Shown: positions 1 to 7,742, counted from the stretch's first letter. The stretch: DNA of 64,000 nucleotides from Thermus antranikianii DSM 12462 (GCF_000423905.1 NZ_AUIW01000002.1:186001-250000); one strand, 5' to 3'. The notes: a model not told the origin generated them from the letters alone. A program made the numbers and translations.

Positions 1-222
1 CTTTTCCCGGAGGAAGGCCCTTAGGGCCTCAGCATAGGCGGGGATGGAAGGGGTGAAATCCCGAGGTGCCTGGCTTTCCCCGAAACCCGGGAGGTCGGGG
101 GCCAGAAGCCAGGTCCCCTCGGGAGGGTTCTGCAAAACCTCCCGCCACCACTCCTTGCAGGCAAAGTTTCCATGGACCAGCACCACGGGGACTCCCTTTC
201 CGCTTTCCAGGCAGCTAAGCAT
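1..222 (-). CDS. alpha/beta hydrolase, N-terminal part (runs off window)
   Basis: The 74 visible codons start at the ATG at 222 and read off the left edge. They show the opening of an alpha/beta-hydrolase fold: strand VPVVLVHGNF, whose HGN carries the oxyanion-hole backbone, then APDLPGFGES, the loop after strand 4. The nucleophile and the rest of the catalytic triad lie outside the window. The ATG overlaps the stop of the upstream hydrolase by 8 nt, so the two are translationally coupled and end the acyl-chain cluster. Substrate cannot be read. The fold call is firm; the enzyme class (esterase, thioesterase, lactonase) is open. Confidence 0.8.
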   Translation of the reverse strand, partial: MLSCLESGKGVPVVLVHGNFACKEWWREVLQNPPEGTWLLAPDLPGFGESQAPRDFTPSIPAYAEALRAFLREK

Positions 223-988
223 GGATTTCCTCCAGAAACTTCCTCACGGCTTGGGCGAAGGCCAAGGGGTCCTCCAGGGGGGCCGCATGGCCTGTGGGCA
301 GGGCTTGAAGCTCCGCTCCCAGGGCCTCGGCCAGGGCCTGGGCGTAGGGCTTGGGGGAGAGCAGGTCCTCCTTCCCGTAGAGGACCAGGGCGGGCAGGGC
401 CAGGCTGTGAAGGCGGGGCCTGAGGTCCTCGAGGCTGAGAAACCCTAGAAGGAGCCTTTCCTGGGCCCTCTCGTCCGGGGCCTGGGCGATAAGGGAAGCG
501 AGGCCTTCCTCCGTGAGGAGCTCGGGATGGGCGTTGAGGAAGCCTGCCCCATAGATCCAGGGCAGGGCTACCCTTAGGCGCAAGGGGGTGCCTCCGGTCT
601 TCAGGGCGTGAAGCCAGCTACCCACCTTGGCCCTTAGGGCGGGGTCCAGGTAAGGGGTGGTGCAGGCCAGGACCAGGCTTCGGAAGCGTGTAGGAGCCAT
701 GAGGGCGGCCTGCAGGGCCACGATGCCCCCGTTGGAAAGACCTACCAAGGAGGCCTCCTCCCAGCCCAGTTCCTGCAAGAGGGCGAGGAGATCTTGAGCG
801 TGCGCCTTTGGGGTGTAGGGGCCCTCGGGGGCTTCGCTTTCCCCCTGGCCCCGCATGTCGTAGCGGAGGAGGGTGTAGCCCCCAAGGAGGGGCACCACGG
901 GGTCCCAGCTTTCCAGGCGCTGGAAGAGCCCGTTGAGGAGCACCACCTTTGGCCCCTCTCCCTCCACGCGGTACCTAAGCCTGGCCAT
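215..988 (-). CDS. alpha/beta hydrolase
   Basis: A 257-residue protein of normal length for a single-domain alpha/beta hydrolase. The nucleophile elbow is GLSNGG with Ser85. The loop YDMRGQGES follows strand 4, a late acid is likely in YGKEDLLSP, and the base is His in TGHAAPLEDP. The usual HG of the oxyanion loop reads NG (LLNGLF). Start ATG at 988 has GGGAGG upstream and lies inside the end of the acyl ligase gene (14-nt overlap), so the genes form one operon. Context with a KASIII-like enzyme and an acyl ligase suggests hydrolysis of an acyl or beta-keto/beta-lactone intermediate; that is inference. The Ser nucleophile argues against OleB, which uses Asp. Confidence 0.85.
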   Translation of the reverse strand: MARLRYRVEGEGPKVVLLNGLFQRLESWDPVVPLLGGYTLLRYDMRGQGESEAPEGPYTPKAHAQDLLALLQELGWEEASLVGLSNGGIVALQAALMAPTRFRSLVLACTTPYLDPALRAKVGSWLHALKTGGTPLRLRVALPWIYGAGFLNAHPELLTEEGLASLIAQAPDERAQERLLLGFLSLEDLRPRLHSLALPALVLYGKEDLLSPKPYAQALAEALGAELQALPTGHAAPLEDPLAFAQAVRKFLEEIHA

Positions 989-2453
989 GTTCCGCCTCCC
1001 ACATCCTTTTCAGAGCCTCCTTCTGCACCTTCCCGGGCCCGGACTTGGGTAGCTCCGGCAAGAAGAGGATGTGCTTGGGTACTTTGTACCCCGCCAGCCG
1101 CTCCCGGAGAAAGGCGCGGAGGGCTTCCGCCTCCAGGGGTTCCTTAAGGACCACGAAGGCCACCCCCACCTCGCCCCACTTGGGATCCGGCACGCCCACC
1201 ACCGCTGCCTCCCGCACCGCCGGGTGGTCGTATAGGGCCCTTTCCACCTCCACGGGGTAGACGTTTTCCCCTCCGGAAATGAACATCTCCTTCCTGCGTC
1301 CCACGATGTAGAAACGCCCCCCCTCATCCTGAAAGGCCAGGTCCCCGGTCCTGAGCCAGAGCCTTTCCCCATCGTGGACAAAGACCTTGGCGTTCTCCTC
1401 GGGGCGGCGGAAATACCCTTTCATGACCACGCTCCCCGAAAGCCAAAGTTCTCCGGTTTCCCCTGCCTTGGCCTCCTGACCATCCTCCCGCACCAGCCGG
1501 GCCTTCAGGTGGGGCATGGGCCGGCCCACGCTTTCGGGGTACGCCTCCGCTTCCTCCAGCTCCAGGGTGAAGCAGTTCACCCCGCATTCGGTGAGGCCGT
1601 ACCCCTGCTTGAAGCGGACGCCCTTCCTGCGAAAGGCTTCCCGGACCGGGGCCGGACAAGGGGCCCCGCCGGAGATGGCGAAACGCACGAAGGAGAGATC
1701 GGCCTCGGCGAAGCCCGGGGTTTCCAAGAGCATCTGGAACATGGTGGGTACCAGGAAGAGGAGGGTGGGGCGGTGGGTCAGGGCGAGGTCCAGGTACTCC
1801 TCGGGCCGGAAACGCTCCTGGATCACCACGCTCCCGCCCAGGTAGAGGAGGGGAGTGGCCAGGGCGTTCAAGGCGGCGTGGAACATGGGGGTGGCCAGGA
1901 TGTACCGATCTTCCCGGGAAAGTCCCCAGGAGAAGGCGGTCTGGACGGCGTTAACCAGGAGCTGGCGGTAGGGGATCAGGGCTCCTTTGGGCAGGCCGGT
2001 GGTGCCTCCGGTGAAGAGGAGGAGGGCGGGGTCTTCCAGCCCTACCCGGGCGGCTTCCTCCATTTCCGCCCCCTCGAGGAGGACCTCGAGGGGCAGGGCC
2101 CTAGGATCCAGGGCCTGGGCGATTTCCTGGAAGCCCTCCCCATAGAAGAGCGCCCGGGGCTCGGTATAGGTGTAAAGGGCCTGGAGCTCGGGGAGGCTGA
2201 GGCGGTGGTTGAAGGGAGTAAGGATGTGCCCGAGGAGGGGACCGGCGAAGAGGAGGTCCAGGTACGCCGGGTGGTTCCAGGCGAGAAGACCCACCCGGTC
2301 CCCTTTACCCACCCCCAGGTCCCGGAGGGTTCCGGCGGCCCTTTGCGCCCTTTGGTAAAGCTCGGCGTAGGTCAGCCATGCCCCACGGAACCAGACCGCC
2401 TGGCGCCTTGGATGGTAGGCGGCAAGGCATCCCAGCCAGTTGGGCTCAAGCAT
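975..2453 (-). CDS. AMP-forming acyl-CoA/acyl ligase (ANL superfamily)
   Basis: A 492-residue adenylate-forming enzyme. It carries the phosphate loop FTGGTTGLPKG (about 147-157), the YGLTECG motif, RTGDLAF, the hinge and lid GRRKEMFISGGENVYPVEVE, and a C-terminal PKSGPGKVQK with the likely catalytic Lys. It should activate a carboxylic acid with ATP and pass it to CoA or, as in OleC, close a beta-lactone from a beta-hydroxy acid. Start ATG at 2453 overlaps the end of the KASIII-like gene by 8 nt. Located between a condensing enzyme and two hydrolases, it probably works on the product of the former. Chain length and acceptor cannot be read from sequence. Confidence 0.88.
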   Translation of the reverse strand: MLEPNWLGCLAAYHPRRQAVWFRGAWLTYAELYQRAQRAAGTLRDLGVGKGDRVGLLAWNHPAYLDLLFAGPLLGHILTPFNHRLSLPELQALYTYTEPRALFYGEGFQEIAQALDPRALPLEVLLEGAEMEEAARVGLEDPALLLFTGGTTGLPKGALIPYRQLLVNAVQTAFSWGLSREDRYILATPMFHAALNALATPLLYLGGSVVIQERFRPEEYLDLALTHRPTLLFLVPTMFQMLLETPGFAEADLSFVRFAISGGAPCPAPVREAFRRKGVRFKQGYGLTECGVNCFTLELEEAEAYPESVGRPMPHLKARLVREDGQEAKAGETGELWLSGSVVMKGYFRRPEENAKVFVHDGERLWLRTGDLAFQDEGGRFYIVGRRKEMFISGGENVYPVEVERALYDHPAVREAAVVGVPDPKWGEVGVAFVVLKEPLEAEALRAFLRERLAGYKVPKHILFLPELPKSGPGKVQKEALKRMWEAEHGQA

Positions 2454-3453
2454 GAAGCCCCCCTTCCAGGCGGAGTACCGCTGCCCCGTAGAAGTAGCCC
2501 ACGCCCGCCGCGGCCAGGGCCACCAGGCTTCCCTCCCGCAAAAGCCCCTTCTCCCAGGCCAGCTTCAGGGAGAGGATGGGGTCCAGCTGGCCCAGGTGGC
2601 CAAAGCGCTCCAGGTAGATGGATTGCTCCTCCCTTAGCCTAAGGCCCTCCAGCACCGCCCGGTGGGCTGAGCGCTTCATGTGGAGCAGGGCCAGGTAATC
2701 CAGATCGGCTTCGGTGTACCCTGCTTCTGCCAGGGCTTCCCGTATTACTTCCAGGAAGGTGGGAATAGAGGTGGCGTCCAACCGCTGTTTCATGGCTTCG
2801 GGATCCTCCACGCGCAGGCGGAACGCCGAGAGGTTGCCCGGGGTTAAGGGGTTGCGGGTGCCGCCCACGGGCACCTTGACCGCCAGGGCCAGGGTTGGGT
2901 CCATGCGGTGGGCGAGGCCCAGAAGCCTTAACCCCGGGCCCTTTCGGGTGAGGACCAGGGAAGCACCCCCTGCGGCCAGGTCATAAAGGAAGCGGGTGTT
3001 GGGGTCCAGGTAATCCACCAGGTCCCCGTTGCGGTAGCCTCCCGCCACCAGGACCACCTGCACCTCCTTGTGGGTGGCGAAAAGCCCCCGGGCCACCTCC
3101 AAGGCCCCCATAAGGGAGGCGCACTTCTGGTTGAGGTCCAGCCCCTTGGCCCTCGAGGCCCCAAGGCCCAGGGCCAGGTAAGGGGCTGTGGTCCAGACGG
3201 GGTAATCCTTATATTCCTCCACGATGGAAATCACCCAGTCCACCGCTTCCCCGGGAAGGCCCGCTGCGCCCAAGGCGGCCTGGGCGGCCCATAGCGCCAT
3301 GTCGGCGGGGTGGTCCTTGGGTCCCGGTACGGGTTTTTCCAGGATTCCTAGCTTTTCCCGCACCACCTCGGCAGGCAGATGGGTCCAGGCTGCAATCTCC
3401 TCGGCGGTAACGCGGCTTTCTGGCAGGTAAACCCCAAGGCTGTGCACGACCAT
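2446..3453 (-). CDS. KASIII/OleA-like condensing enzyme (thiolase fold)
   Basis: A 335-residue thiolase-fold protein of the 3-oxoacyl-ACP synthase III group. The nucleophile is Cys111 in LNQKCASLMGAL, at the FabH position. A catalytic His is likely in LLHMKRSAH, but the usual Asn segment (GNxxxAS) reads HLGQLDP, so the third catalytic residue is Gln or is displaced. That makes it a paralogue rather than housekeeping FabH. It probably does a decarboxylative or head-to-head Claisen condensation of acyl thioesters. It heads the operon with the ligase and hydrolases; the promoter (3464-3496) has SARP-like repeats and no -35. ATG at 3453 has no clear ribosome-binding site. Confidence 0.82.
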   Translation of the reverse strand: MVVHSLGVYLPESRVTAEEIAAWTHLPAEVVREKLGILEKPVPGPKDHPADMALWAAQAALGAAGLPGEAVDWVISIVEEYKDYPVWTTAPYLALGLGASRAKGLDLNQKCASLMGALEVARGLFATHKEVQVVLVAGGYRNGDLVDYLDPNTRFLYDLAAGGASLVLTRKGPGLRLLGLAHRMDPTLALAVKVPVGGTRNPLTPGNLSAFRLRVEDPEAMKQRLDATSIPTFLEVIREALAEAGYTEADLDYLALLHMKRSAHRAVLEGLRLREEQSIYLERFGHLGQLDPILSLKLAWEKGLLREGSLVALAAAGVGYFYGAAVLRLEGGLHA

Positions 3454-3463
3454 CCGCTACCCA

Positions 3464-3496
3464 GGTTAGGGTGAGACTGTTACACAGGCGTTACAC
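3464..3496 (-). promoter_or_regulatory. SARP-like activator box and -10 for the KASIII cluster
   Basis: On the minus strand GTGTAAC (3496-3490), N4, GTGTAAC (3485-3479), N9, then TAACCT (3469-3464), ten nt before the ATG at 3453. The heptamers are perfect and at 11-bp pitch; no -35 hexamer fits. The N4/N9 spacing is identical to the boxes at 6505 and 7710. Seen directly; activator binding is inference. Confidence 0.6.
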
Positions 3497-3519
3497 GCAC
3501 GGGGGGTCGGGTCTATACT
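3491..3519 (+). promoter_or_regulatory. sigma-A-type promoter of the first BTAD regulator
   Basis: TTACAC (3491-3496), 17-nt spacer, TATACT (3514-3519), close to consensus. Its -35 is also the 3' part of a GTTACAC repeat, so a protein bound to the repeats that activate the divergent operon would cover this -35. That suggests negative autoregulation. Confidence 0.6.
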
Positions 3520-3539
3520 GGGGGGAATCAAGGGGGAAG

Positions 3540-6491
3540 ATGGCCAAGTCCCACCTCCGCTTGTTGGGAAGGGCTGCCCTGGGGCTAGGGGAGTCTTGGA
3601 TACCTTTGGAGCGCAAGGTGGCGGGGGTGCTGGCGTACTTGGCCCTCGAGGGCCCCACGCCCCGTTCCAAGCTTGCGGGCCTGCTTTGGCCGGAGACCCA
3701 CGAGCGGGCTGCCCGCAACAACCTGGTCCAGTCCCTGCGGAGGCTCCGCAGGGCGGTGGGCGGGTATGAGGCCGTAAGGGGGGAAGGAACCCTCCAGCTT
3801 GCGGAGGACTTGGAAGCCGATGTGACCCGGCTTGTCGTGTCCACCCTACAGGGGAAATACGCCGAGGCAGTGGACCTCGAGGGCGAGTTAATAGGGGGCT
3901 ACGATTACGACGACTGTCCCGACTTTGCCGACTGGCTTCAGGCCGAGCGGGAGCACCTATCTGGCCTGTGGCGGGAGGCTTTGGAATCCGAGGCGAGGCG
4001 CCTGGAGGGGGAGGGTGAGTTTCGCAAGGCTTTAGCCCTGGCCCTGCGCCTTGCGGAGGCGGACCCCTTCTCGGAGGAGCACTTGCGCCGGGTGATGCGC
4101 CTTTACTACCTCCGGGGCGACCGGGGAGCGGCCATGTCCGCCTACCATCACGGCCGGGAGCGGCTTAAGCGGGAACTGGGGGTGGATCCCTTGCCCGAAA
4201 CCCAGGCCCTGGTTCAGGTCATCGAGCGGGGAGCCGTTCTGCCTGGGGCAGGTGGGCGGCTAAGGCGGGAGATTCCTCTTGCCCTTTGGCAACCCCCGGT
4301 GCTGGTGGGCCGGGAGCAGGCCTTGGCCCAGATAGAGGAAGCCTGGGAAGTGGGGAAGCTGGTGTTTGTTGCCGGTGAACCGGGTATAGGCAAGACGCGG
4401 CTTCTGCGGGACTTTGTTAGCCGAAAGGGTTCCTACGTCTGGATGTCGGGCCTACCGGGGGATAAGGGCACGCCCTTCGCCTTTTATGCCCGCGCTTTGC
4501 GGGAAGCTTTTGGGGAGTCTCCCGGGCTGCGCTTGCCCTCTTGGGTGCGGCGGGAGTTAAGCCGTATCCTTCCCGACCTCTTTCCTCTGGACCCACTTCC
4601 CTGGAGGGATCCTGCCGACCGCATCCGTCTCTTTGCCGCTATGGCCGAGGCGGTGGGGGAGCTCCGGAGGCAAGCGGGGGTTTTGGTGATGGACGATTTG
4701 CAGTACCTGGATGCGGCAAGTGCCGAGGCGTGGGCCTACATGCTTTCGAAGCTTGCCCTTGATGCTTCCGGCCCTCGCCGCTACCTCGGCGCCTACCGCC
4801 AGGGGGAGCTTTCAGCTGAAGCGCTGGCTACTGTGGATGGGTTGGTGCAGGCGGGGTTGGCGGTGCGGATCCTCCTCGATCCCCTTCAGCCCGGTGATGT
4901 GGAAGCGCTTTTGGCCTCCTTGGAGCTTCCAAACCTATCGCCTACGGAGCTTGCACCTGCCCTTTTCCGCTATACCGGGGGCATTCCCTTTTTCCTTCTG
5001 GAAACCCTGCGTGTGCTTTGGGAGCTGGGGGAGGGGCCAGAGGCGCCCGGTCGCCTTCCAACCTCCCAGCGGGCCAGGGAGCAGGTGGCGCGCTGCTTGG
5101 GGCTCCTTTCCCCGGCAGCCCTGCGCCTGGCACAGGTGGCAGCCATCTTAGGGGAAGACCTGAGCCTGGAGTTGGCTGCCGGTGTTCTTGAGTGCGCTCC
5201 CCTGGAGCTGGCCCGGCCGTGGGCCGAGCTCGAGGCCGCCCAGATTTTGCGGCAAGGGCGCTTCGCCCACGACCTCCTCCTGGAGGCGGTTAAGGAACGC
5301 ATCCCTGTTCCCCTGCAAGCCCACTTGCACCGCCAGGTGGCCCGGGCCCTCGAGGAGGCGGGGGCCCATCCTGCCCGCATCGCCCAGCACTGGTTGGAGG
5401 GGGGCAGGGAAGAGGTGGCTGCTCGTTTTTGGCTGGCTGCTGGACGGGATTATCAGGCACGGGCCCTCTATGCCGAAGCCAGGGCCATGCTGGAGATGGC
5501 TCTTAGTCACAGCCAAGATCGGCGAAGCGATCTGGAGGGAGCTACACGGGTTGAAGCCCAGCTTCTTCTTGCCGACATCTGCCGTGAGGAGCGGCGTTAT
5601 GGCGAAGCGGATGCCTTGTTGGCGGATCTACTGGACGGTCCCTTACCCCTCAGGGTGCGGGTAGAGGCCCTGCGGGCTAGGGCCTACCTCGCCATCGGCG
5701 ACCCCCTTCGCGCGGCAGGCTACGCCCGCAAGGCCTACCTTCTGGCGCACAGGATGGGGGACGAGGAGCTTTTGCACCTGACCCGTACCGCCTACGCTGC
5801 GGCCCTGTGGGGATTGGGTAAGGTCGCTGAGGCCATACACTTGCTGGAGCCTGAACTGGCCTTGCACCATCCCGATGCCCGCCACCGCATCCGCATCCTG
5901 GCCTATCTGGGGGCGCTCTACGCCCATAGGGGCCGTTTTAGGGAGGCCTACGCCCTTTTGGAGGAGGGTTTCCACCTGGCTCAGGGGCAGGATCCCTACT
6001 GGCGGGTCCTGGTGGCGGCCTTTCTGGTGGGGGCCGATGTGGAGCGGGGTGAGCCCCTGGCCCACTGGGAACTGGCCCAGGCTACTCGGGCCCTGGGGCC
6101 CTTCGACGTGAGCGAGTACCTGGCGTTGGTGATGGCCCGGGCTTGTCTGGAAGCTCACGAGCCGCGGTTGGCACTGGAGCTCCTCGCGGAAAAGCCAGGC
6201 GCGCACCTGGGGCGGGCCTATGCCTGCTTGGGCCTGGCGTATACCTGCCAGGCTCTCCTGGCTTTGGACGATAAGGAGGCTGCCCGGCAGGCCTTGATGG
6301 AAGCCCTAGCCGTGGCCGAGGACCTAGAGGGAGCTCCGCGGGCCCTGGTCCAGGTGGCGGTGGCGGCCTTGCGGCTTGGGGAACCGGTGGCGCAGGCGCT
6401 CTTGGAGCGGATTTCCCCGGAAACCCTAAGCCCTGCAGACCGCAGAAGCCTCGAGGGGGTCGGCCTTGGCTTCGGCATGTACTTACCTTGA
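3540..6491 (+). CDS. BTAD/SARP-type ATPase transcriptional regulator (N-terminal wHTH)
   Basis: A 983-residue regulator counted from the ATG at 3540, which follows AAGGGGG; an upstream GTG at 3471 lies within the promoter. Order: OmpR-like winged helix (about 5-85), BTAD helical domain (about 90-235, with the typical RAARNNLVQSLRRLRRA and ELGVDPLPETQAL), an AAA/STAND ATPase with Walker A GEPGIGKT (279-286) and Walker B VLVMDDLQ (381-388), then a long TPR-like Ala/Leu-rich helical C-terminus. This is the layout of large SARP/AfsR-like regulators. It is transcribed divergently from the KASIII cluster, and heptamer repeats of the sort such proteins bind lie between them. The ligand is unknown. 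Confidence 0.85.
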   Translation: MAKSHLRLLGRAALGLGESWIPLERKVAGVLAYLALEGPTPRSKLAGLLWPETHERAARNNLVQSLRRLRRAVGGYEAVRGEGTLQLAEDLEADVTRLVVSTLQGKYAEAVDLEGELIGGYDYDDCPDFADWLQAEREHLSGLWREALESEARRLEGEGEFRKALALALRLAEADPFSEEHLRRVMRLYYLRGDRGAAMSAYHHGRERLKRELGVDPLPETQALVQVIERGAVLPGAGGRLRREIPLALWQPPVLVGREQALAQIEEAWEVGKLVFVAGEPGIGKTRLLRDFVSRKGSYVWMSGLPGDKGTPFAFYARALREAFGESPGLRLPSWVRRELSRILPDLFPLDPLPWRDPADRIRLFAAMAEAVGELRRQAGVLVMDDLQYLDAASAEAWAYMLSKLALDASGPRRYLGAYRQGELSAEALATVDGLVQAGLAVRILLDPLQPGDVEALLASLELPNLSPTELAPALFRYTGGIPFFLLETLRVLWELGEGPEAPGRLPTSQRAREQVARCLGLLSPAALRLAQVAAILGEDLSLELAAGVLECAPLELARPWAELEAAQILRQGRFAHDLLLEAVKERIPVPLQAHLHRQVARALEEAGAHPARIAQHWLEGGREEVAARFWLAAGRDYQARALYAEARAMLEMALSHSQDRRSDLEGATRVEAQLLLADICREERRYGEADALLADLLDGPLPLRVRVEALRARAYLAIGDPLRAAGYARKAYLLAHRMGDEELLHLTRTAYAAALWGLGKVAEAIHLLEPELALHHPDARHRIRILAYLGALYAHRGRFREAYALLEEGFHLAQGQDPYWRVLVAAFLVGADVERGEPLAHWELAQATRALGPFDVSEYLALVMARACLEAHEPRLALELLAEKPGAHLGRAYACLGLAYTCQALLALDDKEAARQALMEALAVAEDLEGAPRALVQVAVAALRLGEPVAQALLERISPETLSPADRRSLEGVGLGFGMYLP

Positions 6492-6504
6492 ACCGCCCGT
6501 ACCT

Positions 6505-6537
6505 GTCATCCTCCGGTCATCCGGGACCCTCTAGCCT
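6505..6537 (+). promoter_or_regulatory. SARP-like activator box and -10 for the TTHB210-like gene
   Basis: GTCATCC (6505-6511), N4, GTCATCC (6516-6522), N9, TAGCCT (6532-6537). No -35 hexamer is present; the downstream heptamer occupies its place. Same geometry as the boxes at 3464 and 7710. Confidence 0.62.
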
Positions 6538-6554
6538 TGCCTTACCTGGTTGGG

Positions 6555-6570
6555 TTCACCGCTGGGTGAG
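6555..6570 (+). promoter_or_regulatory. conserved leader hairpin before the TTHB210-like gene
   Basis: TTCACC-GCTG-GGTGAG: a five-pair stem plus a terminal T-G pair, just upstream of the GGAGGGGG ribosome-binding site. The copy at 7760-7775 has the same loop but T-A in place of the second C-G pair, a compensatory change. May be an RNA element or an operator. Confidence 0.5.
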
Positions 6571-6578
6571 GAGGGGGA

Positions 6579-6995
6579 ATGAAAAAGCGGGACTTTTTCG
6601 TGCTGGGGGTTGTGGCGTTGGGGCTTTTGGTCGGAGTTCTGGCCCAGCAGGCTGGGGAAAAGGCCAAACGCCTGGGGTTACCGGAGGGTACTGTCCAGCT
6701 TACCCCCTGTGTACCGGGCATGGGCGAGCACTGGGCTAAGCCCTCGGACCTTCCCTTTGGCCCCATCTACGGGGTCATGGGGGAGAAGGTGGTGTTCGTG
6801 GAGATCATGGTTTCCCAGGCCGACTTCGCTGCTGGCAAGTCCTGGACCGAGGTACTGAGGCCCCTAAAGGGGTATGCCATCGACCACGTGGACATAGAGT
6901 TTCTGCCCAAAGGCCATGAGGGTTACGAGGTTCCCCACTACGACATCCACGCCTACTTCGTATCCCACACGGACCACACGAGGTACTGCCCATGA
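6579..6995 (+). CDS. secreted TTHB210-like (DUF5602) protein
   Basis: A 138-residue protein with a signal peptide (MKKRDFFVLGVVALGLLVGVLAQ, cleavage near residue 23-25). The mature part has a CVPGMGEHW segment and ends with IDHVDIEFLPKGHEG...PHYDIHAYF, matching the His-rich PHFDxHFY signature I know from the T. thermophilus TTHB210 family. Its function is unknown; the conserved His and Asp residues suggest a metal site. In T. thermophilus TTHB210 is controlled by an ECF sigma factor, whereas here the promoter has an 11-bp-pitch repeat. ATG at 6579 follows GAGGAGGGGG. The cupin gene lies 68 bp downstream past a hairpin. Confidence 0.72.
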   Translation: MKKRDFFVLGVVALGLLVGVLAQQAGEKAKRLGLPEGTVQLTPCVPGMGEHWAKPSDLPFGPIYGVMGEKVVFVEIMVSQADFAAGKSWTEVLRPLKGYAIDHVDIEFLPKGHEGYEVPHYDIHAYFVSHTDHTRYCP

Positions 6996-7023
6996 GGAGG
7001 ATTTAGACAGGCTCTCTGATCGA

Positions 7024-7045
7024 GGGGCGGGTAGCCCGCCCCTTT
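7024..7045 (+). terminator. hairpin between TTHB210-like gene and cupin
   Basis: GGGGCGGG (7024-7031), loop TAG, CCCGCCCC (7035-7042) then TTT. A very stable eight-pair stem with a short T run, probably a partial terminator that lowers cupin expression relative to the first gene. Confidence 0.6.
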
Positions 7046-7063
7046 GGTGCCTAAGGAGGAGGT

Positions 7064-7510
7064 ATGCAGGCTCTTTGGTTCTTCAACACCTTGGTGCGGG
7101 TGTGGGTTTCGGAGGTGGAGGGCCAGGATGGCCTTTCCGTCCTGGAGCACTGGGCTCCCTATGGGGATTCACCCCCCTTGCACATCCACCACACCGAAGA
7201 CGAGGTCTTCATCGTCCTGGAAGGCGAAGTTCGCTTTTTGGTGGGGGATACCTCCCGGCGCGTTTTACCCTTTGAGGAAATCCTGGCTCCCAAGGGGGTG
7301 CCCCACACCTACCGGGTGGAATCCCCCGAGGGGGCCCGCTGGGTCACGGTCACCGCCCACCGGGACTTTGAGCGCTTTGTGCGGGCCATGAGCCGGCCGG
7401 CGGAGCGGGAGGCATTGCCTCCTCCTGCCGGTCCGCCCACCCCCGAGGAAATGGAGCGGATCGTGAGGATCGCAGAAACCTACGGCATCGAGTTCGTGAG
7501 GGCGTCATAG
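7064..7510 (+). CDS. cupin-domain protein
   Basis: A 148-residue single cupin. Motif 1 is PPLHIHHTEDEVFIVLEGEVRF with metal ligands likely His40, His42 and Glu45 or Glu47; motif 2 is PKGVPHTYRV with His81. A helical tail (about 105-148) follows. Small cupins of this type include quercetinase-like dioxygenases, isomerases and binding proteins; nothing in the sequence picks one. AAGGAGGAGGT lies at good distance from ATG 7064. It shares transcription with the TTHB210-like gene or is partly separated from it by the hairpin at 7024. No signal peptide, so cytoplasmic. Confidence 0.85.
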   Translation: MQALWFFNTLVRVWVSEVEGQDGLSVLEHWAPYGDSPPLHIHHTEDEVFIVLEGEVRFLVGDTSRRVLPFEEILAPKGVPHTYRVESPEGARWVTVTAHRDFERFVRAMSRPAEREALPPPAGPPTPEEMERIVRIAETYGIEFVRAS

Positions 7511-7520
7511 GCGTTGGCGT

Positions 7521-7538
7521 GGGGGATCCAAAACCCCC
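7521..7538. terminator. hairpin after the cupin gene
   Basis: GGGGG (7521-7525), 8-nt A-rich loop, CCCCC (7534-7538), 11 bp after the cupin stop. No T run follows, so termination is uncertain. Confidence 0.35.
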
Positions 7539-7669
7539 ATGGCCACCGCGTACCTGGTAGGGGCTGGGCTAGGCGGGTGCGACTTGGCAAGAGGGCTTGG
7601 ACCGGGGCGGGAAGGGAAAGGCGCCTGTTCGCCAGGCTTGGGGGCTTCCAGACTTTTCTTAGAGGCGCA

Positions 7670-7686
7670 AGGGCCTTTTTGGCCCT
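7670..7686 (+). terminator. terminator-like hairpin before the methyltransferase promoter
   Basis: AGGGCC-TTTTT-GGCCCT, perfect six-pair stem with T5 loop, 23 bp before the heptamer repeats. It would insulate the methyltransferase promoter from upstream transcription. Confidence 0.4.
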
Positions 7687-7709
7687 GGATTTCTAATCCC
7701 CTTGAGCCT

Positions 7710-7742
7710 GTCATCCTCGAGTCATCCAGGGCTATCTAGCCT
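7710..7742 (+). promoter_or_regulatory. SARP-like activator box and -10 for the methyltransferase
   Basis: GTCATCC (7710-7716), N4, GTCATCC (7721-7727), N9, TAGCCT (7737-7742). Same heptamer and spacing as at 6505-6537. An overlapping TATCTA (7733-7738) is an alternative -10. Confidence 0.62.

Noticed and set aside
215-988. OleB identity for the alpha/beta hydrolase
   Set aside because: The nucleophile elbow has Ser (GLSNGG), whereas OleB uses Asp of the haloalkane-dehalogenase type; no OleD reductase is visible.
1374-2642. 422-codon plus-strand frame across the acyl ligase
   Set aside because: Antisense shadow of the ligase gene; G+C-rich Thermus DNA yields many long antisense frames. Others of this type (40179-42452, 17515-18573, 21698-22915) were dropped for the same reason.
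6501-6540. ECF sigma-E promoter as reported for T. thermophilus TTHB210
   Set aside because: No -35 or -10 of the kind I recall for that sigma factor is present; the direct repeats and TAGCCT give a better account.
7539-7739. 66-codon frame beginning MATAYLVGAGLGG, a GxGxxG Rossmann-like motif
   Set aside because: No ribosome-binding site, the sequence after the motif is low-complexity, and it runs through a hairpin and the methyltransferase promoter repeats. At most a remnant of a flavin/NAD protein.
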